Assembly: GCA_027057985.1 (NCBI GenBank)
Contig: JALUTJ010000238.1
Coordinates: 1 to 13,105, forward strand
Length of the DNA: 13,105 nt
Direction: 5' to 3'
From: Chromatiales bacterium
Lineage (GTDB): Bacteria > Pseudomonadota > Gammaproteobacteria > UBA6429 > Thiohalophilaceae
A program made the translations under genes and the position numbers. The notes beneath the pieces are model-generated. The model saw nothing but the letters and a program-made list of their open reading frames with translations. It did no database searches and was not told where the DNA came from. Every line of letters begins with the position of its first letter. The first letter of the stretch is position 1. Positions 6,393 through 13,105 of the stretch are shown here, one piece after another.

Positions 6393-7781
6393 ATGGCTTT
6401 ATTAGATCAAACAGGTCGTTACTCAGACCTGAGCTTAGATGAAGATAAATTACTGGCGGACGGTAACCATATCCTGGTTGCCTACCACATGGAGCCTGCT
6501 GAAGGTTACGGTTACCTCGAAGCTGCGGCACACTTTGCAGCAGAATCTTCAACCGGTACCAATGTAGAAGTTTCTACTACTGATGATTTCACCAAGGGTG
6601 TAGATGCACAGGTTTACGAAATTGACGAAGCCAAGGGCATCATGAAGATTGCTTATCCTAACGAGCTGTTCGACCGTAACGTAACTGACGGCCGTACCAT
6701 GCTGGTTTCTTTCCTGACCCTGACTATCGGCAACAACCAGGGCATGGGCGATATCAAGAACGCGCAGATGCAGGATTTCTACATTCCACCTCGTATGCTG
6801 CAACTGTTCGATGGTCCTTCAAAGGACATCTCTGATATGTGGCGTATCCTTGGTCGTCCAGTTAAAGACGGTGGTTACATTGCCGGTACCATTATCAAGC
6901 CAAAACTCGGCCTGCGCCCAGAGCCATTTGCTGAAGCGGCATACCAGTTCTGGCTCGGTGGTGACTTCATCAAGAATGATGAGCCTCAGGGTAACCAGGT
7001 TTTCTGTCCAATGAAGAAGGTTATTCCTTTAGTTGCTGATGCCATGAAGCGTGCACAGGACGAAACAGGCGAAGCCAAGCTGTTCTCTGCCAATATCACC
7101 GCTGACGATCACCACGAAATGCTGGCTCGTGCTGACTACATCCTCGAAACTTTCGGTCCGGATGCAGACAAGGTTGCTTTCCTGGTTGACGGTTATGTCG
7201 GTGGTCCAGGCATGGTCACGACTGCACGTCGTAACTATCCTAACCAGTACCTGCACTACCATCGTGCCGGTCACGGTGCGGTAACTTCACCTTCTTCCAA
7301 GCGTGGTTACACTGCTTTCGTTCTGGCCAAGATGTCTCGTCTGCAGGGTGCTTCTGGTATCCACGTCGGTACCATGGGCTACGGCAAGATGGAAGGTGAT
7401 GCTTCTGACAAGATCATCGCATACATGATCGAACGTGATGAGTGTCAGGGACCTTACTACCACCAGAAGTGGTACGGTATGAAGCCAACTACTCCAATTA
7501 TCTCCGGTGGTATGAACGCACTGCGTCTGCCTGGCTTCTTCGAGAACCTGGGTCACGGTAATGTTATCAACACCTCTGGTGGTGGTTCTTACGGTCACAT
7601 CGACTCTCCTGCAGCGGGTGCAATCTCTCTGCGCCAGGCATATGACTGCTGGAAGCAAGGTGCTGACCCAATCGAATACGCAAAAGAGCACAAAGAATTT
7701 GCTCGCGCATTCGAGTCATTCGAGCACGATGCAGATGCACTGTATCCGGGCTGGCGTGACAAGCTGGGCGTTCACAAGTAA
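6393..7781 (+). CDS. cbbM: Form II ribulose-1,5-bisphosphate carboxylase/oxygenase
   Basis: CbbM carboxylates ribulose bisphosphate to two 3-phosphoglycerates, the CO2-fixing step of the Calvin cycle. Its 462 residues match the usual form II length, and no small subunit gene is present. All expected active-site residues are visible, offset by three from the Rhodospirillum rubrum numbering: K169 in GTIIKPKLG, the carbamylated K194 with D196 and E197 in [15 protein letters not shown]290 in [10 protein letters not shown]332 of loop 6 in [10 protein letters not shown], and S371 in ISGGMNAL. Form II enzymes are typically homodimers or higher oligomers with low CO2/O2 specificity, suited to high CO2 or low oxygen. 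Arginine is coded almost only by CGT with a few CGC, and GGT dominates for glycine, indicating strong expression. A strong terminator follows. Confidence 0.98.
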   Translation: MALLDQTGRYSDLSLDEDKLLADGNHILVAYHMEPAEGYGYLEAAAHFAAESSTGTNVEVSTTDDFTKGVDAQVYEIDEAKGIMKIAYPNELFDRNVTDGRTMLVSFLTLTIGNNQGMGDIKNAQMQDFYIPPRMLQLFDGPSKDISDMWRILGRPVKDGGYIAGTIIKPKLGLRPEPFAEAAYQFWLGGDFIKNDEPQGNQVFCPMKKVIPLVADAMKRAQDETGEAKLFSANITADDHHEMLARADYILETFGPDADKVAFLVDGYVGGPGMVTTARRNYPNQYLHYHRAGHGAVTSPSSKRGYTAFVLAKMSRLQGASGIHVGTMGYGKMEGDASDKIIAYMIERDECQGPYYHQKWYGMKPTTPIISGGMNALRLPGFFENLGHGNVINTSGGGSYGHIDSPAAGAISLRQAYDCWKQGADPIEYAKEHKEFARAFESFEHDADALYPGWRDKLGVHK

Positions 7782-7799
7782 GCGAACGTTACAGAAGAG

Positions 7800-7829
7800 A
7801 AAAGCCCCTGCATGCAGGGGCTTTTTTTT
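7800..7829 (+). terminator. Rho-independent terminator after cbbM
   Basis: A perfect 13-bp palindromic arm pair (7800-7812 with 7813-7825) is GC-rich in its centre and runs into eight Ts (7822-7829). It begins 18 nt after the cbbM stop. It should end most transcripts at cbbM, so cbbQO is read at a lower level by read-through or from its own promoter. Confidence 0.9.
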
Positions 7830-7867
7830 CTAAACCTTTAACTGAAAACCAGAATGGTTATTCTTAA

Positions 7868-7906
7868 ACTTATTTAATAACAGAAATAATTTTAAGCATA
7901 ATTATT
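7868..7906. promoter_or_regulatory. Second copy of the candidate CbbR element, upstream of cbbQ
   Basis: The sequence 7868-7890 repeats 6261-6285. ACTTAT, TTAATAA and CAGAA occur in the same order and orientation, with two single-base gaps. It is followed by a dyad AATAATT (7885-7891) and AATTATT (7900-7906) with an 8-nt spacer. Its place after the cbbM terminator and 36 nt before cbbQ suggests a regulated secondary start for cbbQO. No clear -35/-10 pair was identified. Confidence 0.45.
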
Positions 7907-7925
7907 ACCACACAGGACAGAACCA

Positions 7926-8747
7926 ATGAGTAATAAAGATCAAAATATCGATATCGAACAGTACAAGATTTCTGACGAGCCGTATTACGAGCCAACCGGC
8001 AATGAAGTTGCTTTATATGAAGCTGCTTATGCTGCGCGTATGCCGGTTATGGTAAAGGGTCCGACCGGTTGTGGTAAGTCCCGTTTTATCGAGCATATGG
8101 CCTGGAAACTGGGCAAGCCATTAATCACCGTTGCCTGTAACGAAGACATGACCGCCTCTGACCTGGTTGGCCGTTACCTGCTCGATGCCAATGGCACCCG
8201 CTGGCTGGATGGCCCCCTCACTACCGCAGCTCGTATTGGCGCTATCTGTTACCTCGATGAAGTGGTTGAAGCACGCCAGGATACCACCGTTGTTATCCAC
8301 CCCCTGACCGACCATCGTCGTACCCTGCCACTGGATAAGAAAGGTGAACTGGTTGAAGCCCACCCTGATTTCCAGCTGGTAATTTCCTACAACCCTGGCT
8401 ACCAGAGCCTGATGAAGGATTTAAAGCAGTCCACCAAGCAACGTTTCACCGGTCTCGACTTTGATTACCCGGATACCAGCGTGGAAGCAGAAATCATTGC
8501 TAAGGAAACCGGCATCGACAATGAACTCTCTGCAAAGCTGGTGAAGATAGCTCATGCGGCACGTCATTTGAAAGGACATGGTCTGGACGAAGGTATCTCT
8601 ACTCGTCTACTGGTTTACGCCGCGACCCTGATCAATAACGGCATCGATGCAAAAGAAGCCTGTCACATGGCACTGGTGACACCGATTACGGATGATAAAG
8701 ATATTCGCGATACACTGGTTCATTCAATCGACAGCATTTTTGCCTGA
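7926..8747 (+). CDS. cbbQ: RuBisCO activase AAA+ ATPase CbbQ
   Basis: CbbQ is the MoxR-type AAA+ motor of the CbbQO RuBisCO activase. Its hexamer uses ATP to remodel inhibited RuBisCO and release tight-binding sugar phosphates. The 273-residue protein has Walker A GPTGCGKS at 45-52, Walker B ICYLDE at 107-112 (D111, E112), sensor-1 N156 in ISYNPGYQ, and a likely arginine finger R173 in TKQRF. The last 80 residues form the helical CbbQ C-terminal domain (LKGHGLDEGISTRLLVYAA). An AGGA (7914-7917) lies 8 nt before the start. It is followed by cbbO after 44 nt, the standard pairing. Related MoxR proteins such as NorQ are similar, but the cbbM-cbbO context decides the name. Confidence 0.96.
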   Translation: MSNKDQNIDIEQYKISDEPYYEPTGNEVALYEAAYAARMPVMVKGPTGCGKSRFIEHMAWKLGKPLITVACNEDMTASDLVGRYLLDANGTRWLDGPLTTAARIGAICYLDEVVEARQDTTVVIHPLTDHRRTLPLDKKGELVEAHPDFQLVISYNPGYQSLMKDLKQSTKQRFTGLDFDYPDTSVEAEIIAKETGIDNELSAKLVKIAHAARHLKGHGLDEGISTRLLVYAATLINNGIDAKEACHMALVTPITDDKDIRDTLVHSIDSIFA

Positions 8748-8776
8748 TAACTGAACCACGATTTTTTCTTTATCAG
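8744..8776 (+). promoter_or_regulatory. Hairpin spanning the cbbQ stop, upstream of cbbO
   Basis: CTGATAA (8744-8750), which includes the cbbQ stop, can pair with TTATCAG (8770-8776) around a 19-nt loop. No T-run follows, so it is not a terminator. The cbbO start at 8792 has only a weak GCGG ribosome site right after the stem. The hairpin could affect cbbO translation or mRNA processing. Confidence 0.25.
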
Positions 8777-8791
8777 CGGTAATAACAGCCA

Positions 8792-11053
8792 ATGACTACT
8801 GAAGTAACAACAAAATATCCTGAATATCGTGAAAAGCTCAAATGCAGCTTTGAACAAATCGAGGAATGTTTCGACGATTATATCCAGGATGCCATGCGCA
8901 ATATGTCTGAACAGGGCATACAGGATTACCTCTCTGGTGCTTCCCTGATTTGTATGATTGGTCGTGGCTGGGAACCGGTTTCCATCTACCTGGAAGAAAT
9001 GCCACAGATGGTGGCTACCCTTGGCAGTGAAGATATTCTCACGGTTGTATCAAAGCATGTCTGGGATCTTTCACGTTCCCCCAATGGCAAAGCGATTCCA
9101 CCATTTATGCAATGCCTGCCAGAGGCTTCACGTCGACTTGGTAGCATGGAACAGATGCATCATTTCTTTGATATTCTGTTCAATATGGTGGAAGAAACCA
9201 CCAAGTCGGTTCATGGGCATCATAAAACGCATTCCAGCCAGGGCTTCCTGGTATTACTGGGCCAGATACCTTACCTGTTAAACCAGCTTTCACTGGAAGG
9301 TTTAAAGAACTGGATTGATTACGGGGTTCATAACTACCGAGATAACCCGGAACGGCAGAAAGATTATTTCAGCCTGCAATCTGCCGACAGTAAGGCCATG
9401 CTTCAACGTGAACGTCATGGTACTCTGTTTATCGATAATGAACGCAAGCTCGATATGTATATGCGCAGCATGTGGCAGATGGAAGAGTATTTCGTTCCCT
9501 ATTCACTGGGTTTTGATGAGTTACGCAAACCACAGCCCTATTATGACAGCCTCGGTATGCGTATCCCGGATGTCTATGATGATATCAACGAGGTGGAAGG
9601 TATTAACCGCTACCGCGTCACCCTGGCACACATGGCCGGACACAAGGTATGGACCGAACGCCAGGTTGCCGATAATCTTTCTCCGTTTCAGCGTGTTGCG
9701 GTAGAAACCTTTGAAGATGCACGTATCGAACGACTGATTATTCGCCAGTACCCGGGAATGAAAAAATATTTTCTCGCTTTGCACCCGATACCGGATGAAG
9801 CTGCCTGTAACCCGGAACAGGAGTCCTGTGTGCTGCATCGCCTCGCCCTGTTTTCACGCGCGGCACTGGATGAAAACCACGGTTATACTAACCCGGATAT
9901 TATTGAATACCTCGAGAAGTTTAATGCGGCACTTGAACAGGGTGACTCCAGTACAGCAGAAATGCTGAGCCTGGCGATTTCCTTTACCGCGAAAACCCGA
10001 CGTCAGTCTGATCTCTCACCAAAGGTTCACTTTGATGATACCCGTATCGACTATCGTGATGATAACCGGCATATGTGGATTTATATTGAAGAAGCTGATG
10101 AGCCAGAAGATGATACCAGTGAACCGCAAAACCAGGAAACCGTGGAACCAGAAGGACTACCCCCACGGCATTACCATGAATGGGACTACCATAGTGGCAG
10201 TTATAAACCGGATTGGGTAACCCTTTATGAGTCACTGCACCCACCTGGTCGAGCCGCAGATATCGATGCCATCCTGGAAAAACATTCTGCGCTGGCCAAT
10301 TATCTAAAACGTATCCTCGACCTGTTAAAGCCGCAGCAATACGTGCGTATTCGTTACCAGGAAGAAGGTAGCGAACTGGATCTCGATGTTGCCATTCGTT
10401 CCCTGATTGATTTCAAGAGCGGTTCACAACCCGACCCACGTATCAATATGAGCCATAAACATGATGGCCGTGATATCGCGGTACTGTTATTAATGGATCT
10501 CTCGGCCTCGTTGCACGAGATTCCAGAAGGCTGTAGCCAGAGTATTCTTGAACTTAGCCGGGAAGCCGTTACCCTGCTTGGCTGGTCGATTGAGCAGTTG
10601 GGTGACAAGTTTGCCATCGCCGGTTTCCATTCCGATACAAGGCATAATGTACGATACCATCATATCAAGGGCTTTAGCGAGCACTGGGATGATGGCGTCA
10701 AGTCACGCCTCTCGGCCATCGAGGCCGGCTACTCCACACGTATGGGTGCGGCGGTGCGTCATGCCAGTCATTACCTGCAGGGACAGAAGGCCGATAAGAA
10801 ACTACTGCTGATCCTGACCGATGGTGAACCGGCCGATATCGATGTGACCGATGACAGGCTACTGATAGAAGATGCACATAAGGCGGTAGAAGAAGTGGCC
10901 GTCAATGGTATTTACACGCACTGCATCAGCCTGGATAAAAAGGCCGATGATTATATCGCGGATATTTTTGGCGATAATGGCTACACGGTTATCGATCACG
11001 TGGAAAAACTGCCGGAAAAACTGCCCAAGCTGTTTATGTCATTAACGACTTAA
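8792..11053 (+). CDS. cbbO: RuBisCO activase adaptor CbbO, VWA domain protein
   Basis: CbbO is the adaptor that docks the CbbQ hexamer onto RuBisCO. The protein has 753 residues. The C-terminal von Willebrand A domain (about 560-750) keeps a complete MIDAS metal site: D569, S571 and S573 in LMDLSASL, T649 in YSTRMG, and D677 in LTDGEP. In known CbbO the VWA domain contacts RuBisCO. The large N-terminal part is helical and family-specific. An acidic linker with EEADEPEDD and PQNQETVEPEG lies at about 433-456. At 278-313 a pattern LAHMAGHKVW followed by ETFEDARIERL resembles the zinc site of metallopeptidases but lacks the catalytic Glu. The start at 8792 has only a weak ribosome site (GCGG 12 nt upstream). 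The gene sits in a cbbQ-cbbO cluster and is followed by an unknown gene after 26 nt. Confidence 0.95.
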   Translation: MTTEVTTKYPEYREKLKCSFEQIEECFDDYIQDAMRNMSEQGIQDYLSGASLICMIGRGWEPVSIYLEEMPQMVATLGSEDILTVVSKHVWDLSRSPNGKAIPPFMQCLPEASRRLGSMEQMHHFFDILFNMVEETTKSVHGHHKTHSSQGFLVLLGQIPYLLNQLSLEGLKNWIDYGVHNYRDNPERQKDYFSLQSADSKAMLQRERHGTLFIDNERKLDMYMRSMWQMEEYFVPYSLGFDELRKPQPYYDSLGMRIPDVYDDINEVEGINRYRVTLAHMAGHKVWTERQVADNLSPFQRVAVETFEDARIERLIIRQYPGMKKYFLALHPIPDEAACNPEQESCVLHRLALFSRAALDENHGYTNPDIIEYLEKFNAALEQGDSSTAEMLSLAISFTAKTRRQSDLSPKVHFDDTRIDYRDDNRHMWIYIEEADEPEDDTSEPQNQETVEPEGLPPRHYHEWDYHSGSYKPDWVTLYESLHPPGRAADIDAILEKHSALANYLKRILDLLKPQQYVRIRYQEEGSELDLDVAIRSLIDFKSGSQPDPRINMSHKHDGRDIAVLLLMDLSASLHEIPEGCSQSILELSREAVTLLGWSIEQLGDKFAIAGFHSDTRHNVRYHHIKGFSEHWDDGVKSRLSAIEAGYSTRMGAAVRHASHYLQGQKADKKLLLILTDGEPADIDVTDDRLLIEDAHKAVEEVAVNGIYTHCISLDKKADDYIADIFGDNGYTVIDHVEKLPEKLPKLFMSLTT

Positions 11054-11079
11054 GTCCGTTTTTGTAACAGGAAAATAGA

Positions 11080-11538
11080 ATGAAAAATACGGTAACCGTT
11101 TCGGTTTTATTTTCTTTCAAGGGTCAACGCCATACGCCTTCGCTGCAGCTTGATCTTAACAAGTTTATGTCCAGCGCCGGAAAACTGCCCGACTTCTATC
11201 CCCTGCTGGCAACGGCCAATGATTACGATCTCTATTCTTATGAATACGAGATGCTACAGGCCGAACCGCTGCAATTTACCGATGCCGAGGGCCTGGTCAG
11301 CGAGTATATCGAGGACGGACAACTCGATATCCCGGCCTTTGAAGCGGCCTGGCACCAGGCTCAGAAAATGGCCGCATTGCTGGAAATTGCCCGCCAGCAA
11401 CTTGGCATCCATGATTTTTCCGAACAACCCGGGCTGGAGCAGGCCATGCTGCAGGCCTGGGAACTGGGTGAAAAGCAGGCACAGAAAGTGGCATCAACGA
11501 TGGAAACTGGTAAAATCTCCCCCTTTGACGATTTTTAA
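11080..11538 (+). CDS. Protein of unknown function between cbbO and purE
   Basis: I do not recognise this 152-residue protein. It has no signal peptide or membrane segment. The N-terminal third looks beta-rich (TVTVSVLFSFKG, then THPSL-like QRHTPSLQLDL), followed by an aromatic acidic patch ANDYDLYSYEYEML at about 46-59. The C-terminal half (about 83-145) is probably helical, with many Ala, Gln and Glu residues (AFEAAWHQAQKMAALLEIA, LEQAMLQAWELGEKQAQK). The protein is acidic overall and ends SPFDDF. A CAGGA ribosome site (11068-11072) lies 7 nt before the start. It follows cbbO by 26 nt and precedes purE by 33 nt on the same strand with no terminator, so it is probably in the same transcript. 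A role as a CbbQO or RuBisCO accessory is only an inference from position. Confidence 0.85.
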   Translation: MKNTVTVSVLFSFKGQRHTPSLQLDLNKFMSSAGKLPDFYPLLATANDYDLYSYEYEMLQAEPLQFTDAEGLVSEYIEDGQLDIPAFEAAWHQAQKMAALLEIARQQLGIHDFSEQPGLEQAMLQAWELGEKQAQKVASTMETGKISPFDDF

Positions 11539-11571
11539 CGGACAGCGTGTCCCGAAACAGGAAACTCCATC

Positions 11572-12063
11572 ATGAAAAAGCCAGTTGTCGGCGTGGTCAT
11601 GGGCAGCAACAGTGACTGGAAGGTCATGAGCAAGGCCTGCGAAGTGCTGAAAGATTTTGGTATCCCGCACGAAGCCAAAGTGGTTTCGGCTCACCGCACC
11701 CCAGATGCCATGTTCGAATACGCCGAAACCGCTGCCGAACGTGGTATCCAGGTAATTATTGCCGGTGCCGGCGGGGCCGCGCATCTGCCCGGTATGATTG
11801 CCTCCAAGACCATCGTCCCGGTGCTGGGTGTACCTGTCACCTCCCGCGCCCTGAAAGGCCTGGATTCCCTGCTTTCAATCGTGCAAATGCCACGTGGTAT
11901 CCCGGTTGCCACCTTTGCCATTGGCGAAGCCGGTGCCGCCAATGCCGGCCTGTTCGCGGTATCCATGCTGGCCAACCATGACGAAAAATCTGCCAAAAAA
12001 CTGCATACCTTCCGTAAAAAACAGCGTACCAAAGTACGCGCCATGAAACTGCCCAAAGTATGA
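11572..12063 (+). CDS. purE: N5-carboxyaminoimidazole ribonucleotide mutase PurE
   Basis: PurE (class I) converts N5-carboxyaminoimidazole ribonucleotide to 4-carboxyaminoimidazole ribonucleotide in purine synthesis. The 163 residues match the usual length. The diagnostic motifs are all present: GSNSD at 11-15, SAHRTP at 39-44 with the catalytic His41, [10 protein letters not shown] at 65-74, [10 protein letters not shown] at 105-114, and GAANAGL at 121-127. A lysine- and arginine-rich tail follows. The mutase class is confirmed by the adjacent purK. An AGGA (11559-11562) lies 9 nt before the start. The stop overlaps the purK start as ATGA, so the pair should be translationally coupled. Confidence 0.97.
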   Translation: MKKPVVGVVMGSNSDWKVMSKACEVLKDFGIPHEAKVVSAHRTPDAMFEYAETAAERGIQVIIAGAGGAAHLPGMIASKTIVPVLGVPVTSRALKGLDSLLSIVQMPRGIPVATFAIGEAGAANAGLFAVSMLANHDEKSAKKLHTFRKKQRTKVRAMKLPKV

Positions 12064-13105
12064 AGATTCTCCCGGCAAGCACACTCGGTATGCTCGGTGG
12101 CGGCCAGCTCGGCCGCATGTTCACCATGGCGGCGCGTAGCATGGGCTACGAGGTTATCGTGCTCGATCCGGACAGGGAAAGTCCAGCTGGTAAACTGGCC
12201 ACCGACCATGTCTGTGCCAGTTACGATGACCAGACCGCGCTGGATTACCTTGCCAGCACCTGTGACGCCGTCACCACCGAGTTTGAAAATGTTCCGGCCA
12301 GCTCACTGGAAATCCTGGCCAGAAGCGGCCCGGTACGGCCGGGTGCCCAGGCTGTCACCATTACCCAGGACAGAATTCACGAGAAAAACTTCCTGCGAGA
12401 TAACGGTTTTCCTACCGCCCCGTTCGTGGTCATCCATTCACTGCAGGATCTGAAAAACGGCATTGAAGAAATCGGCACCCCGGCGATCCTCAAGGTGTCG
12501 CGTTTTGGTTATGACGGCAAGGGGCAGTTTTCGATCAACTCCGCTGACGATGCCGACAGGGGCTGGCAGGCACTGCAACAGGAAGCCTGTGTACTGGAGA
12601 AGCGCATGCCGCTGGATATCGAGGTCTCCGTGGTGCTGGCGCGGGGACTCGAAGGTGAGGTCATGACCTATCCGGTTTCGGAGAACGTGCACGAGGGCGG
12701 TATTCTCGATGTTACCGTGGTACCGGCACGCATCAATGGCGAACAGGAAAAACAGGTTACCGCGATGGCCACCCGTATTGCCGATGCACTCGATTATGTT
12801 GGTGTAATGGCGGTGGAATTTTTTATCTCTAATGGTGAACTGCTGGTCAATGAAATTGCCCCGCGACCGCATAACAGCGGTCACTATACACTGGATGCCT
12901 GCGTCACCGATCAGTTTGAACAGCAGGTACGCGCTATCTGCGGCCTGCCACTGGGCGATACCCGCCTGCTGTCCCCGGTGGTAATGATCAATATGCTCGG
13001 TGATATCTGGCATAACGGCCATGCACCGGACTGGATGAAACTGTTACAGTATCCCAATGTGAAACTGCATCTTTATGGCAAGCGTGAAGCCCGACCCGGA
13101 CGTAA
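12060..13105 (+). CDS. purK: N5-carboxyaminoimidazole ribonucleotide synthase PurK, 3' end cut by window
   Basis: PurK joins aminoimidazole ribonucleotide and bicarbonate using ATP to make N5-carboxyaminoimidazole ribonucleotide, the substrate of PurE. The reading frame is open from ATG 12060 to the window edge, giving 348 codons with no stop, so only the last roughly 10-30 residues should be missing. Visible features are the N-terminal [11 protein letters not shown] (10-20), the ATP-grasp signatures [19 protein letters not shown] (two-part: DRIHEKNFL and [10 protein letters not shown]) and [14 protein letters not shown], the metal-binding [24 protein letters not shown] region (VEFFISNGE and [12 protein letters not shown]), and the C-terminal [10 protein letters not shown]. 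The start overlaps the purE stop by 4 nt (ATGA). No independent ribosome site is obvious, consistent with translational coupling. Confidence 0.96.
   Translation, partial: MKILPASTLGMLGGGQLGRMFTMAARSMGYEVIVLDPDRESPAGKLATDHVCASYDDQTALDYLASTCDAVTTEFENVPASSLEILARSGPVRPGAQAVTITQDRIHEKNFLRDNGFPTAPFVVIHSLQDLKNGIEEIGTPAILKVSRFGYDGKGQFSINSADDADRGWQALQQEACVLEKRMPLDIEVSVVLARGLEGEVMTYPVSENVHEGGILDVTVVPARINGEQEKQVTAMATRIADALDYVGVMAVEFFISNGELLVNEIAPRPHNSGHYTLDACVTDQFEQQVRAICGLPLGDTRLLSPVVMINMLGDIWHNGHAPDWMKLLQYPNVKLHLYGKREARPGR

Noticed and set aside
7287..7691. Minus-strand open frame of 134 codons
   Set aside because: It is the complement of conserved cbbM coding sequence; its Thr/Val-rich composition comes from cbbM codon bias.
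11691..12209. Minus-strand open frame of 172 codons
   Set aside because: It is antisense to purE and the purK start, both of which carry clear family motifs.
12438..13022. Minus-strand open frame of 194 codons
   Set aside because: It is antisense to purK, whose ATP-grasp motifs run through the whole stretch.

Overview
The window looks like chromosomal DNA of a gammaproteobacterial chemolithoautotroph, probably a sulfur oxidiser. The reasons are a form II RuBisCO gene (cbbM) with a divergent cbbR and downstream cbbQ and cbbO, an RlmG rRNA methyltransferase (a family I associate with Gammaproteobacteria), and a purEK pair. No transposase, integrase, phage gene, tRNA, rRNA or CRISPR array was seen. 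The species cannot be fixed from the sequence alone.

Left arm (1-4872, all on the minus strand). In transcription order it holds a hybrid histidine kinase (4872-2698) followed after 3 nt by rlmG (2694-1567), then a secreted delta-class carbonic anhydrase (1458-622) with its own upstream gap and a rho-independent terminator (553-590), then the first 133 codons of a TonB-dependent outer-membrane receptor (399-1, cut by the window edge). The leader of the receptor gene carries a pair of mutually exclusive hairpins that resembles an attenuator.

Middle (4873-6392). A divergent AT-rich promoter region separates the kinase from a small unrecognised gene (5002-5337, plus strand). That gene converges on the LysR-type regulator cbbR (6252-5344, minus strand). 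The cbbR-cbbM intergenic region (6253-6392) holds an AT-rich dyad that is a good candidate CbbR operator.

Right arm (6393-13105, all on the plus strand). The order is cbbM, a strong palindromic terminator (7800-7829), cbbQ, cbbO, an unrecognised 152-residue gene, purE, and purK (cut by the window edge, overlapping purE by 4 nt). A copy of the candidate CbbR element also sits between the cbbM terminator and cbbQ, suggesting that cbbQO is regulated separately but by the same factor.

How the parts fit. CbbM fixes CO2. CbbQ (AAA+ ATPase) and CbbO (VWA adaptor) strip inhibitory sugar phosphates from RuBisCO. CbbR would sense the metabolic state and switch the genes on. The periplasmic carbonic anhydrase interconverts CO2 and bicarbonate for supply to the cell. 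PurK consumes bicarbonate, so the purEK tail is another inorganic-carbon user, although its position may be chance. The main unknowns are the two small genes (5002-5337 and 11080-11538) that sit directly against the cbb genes.
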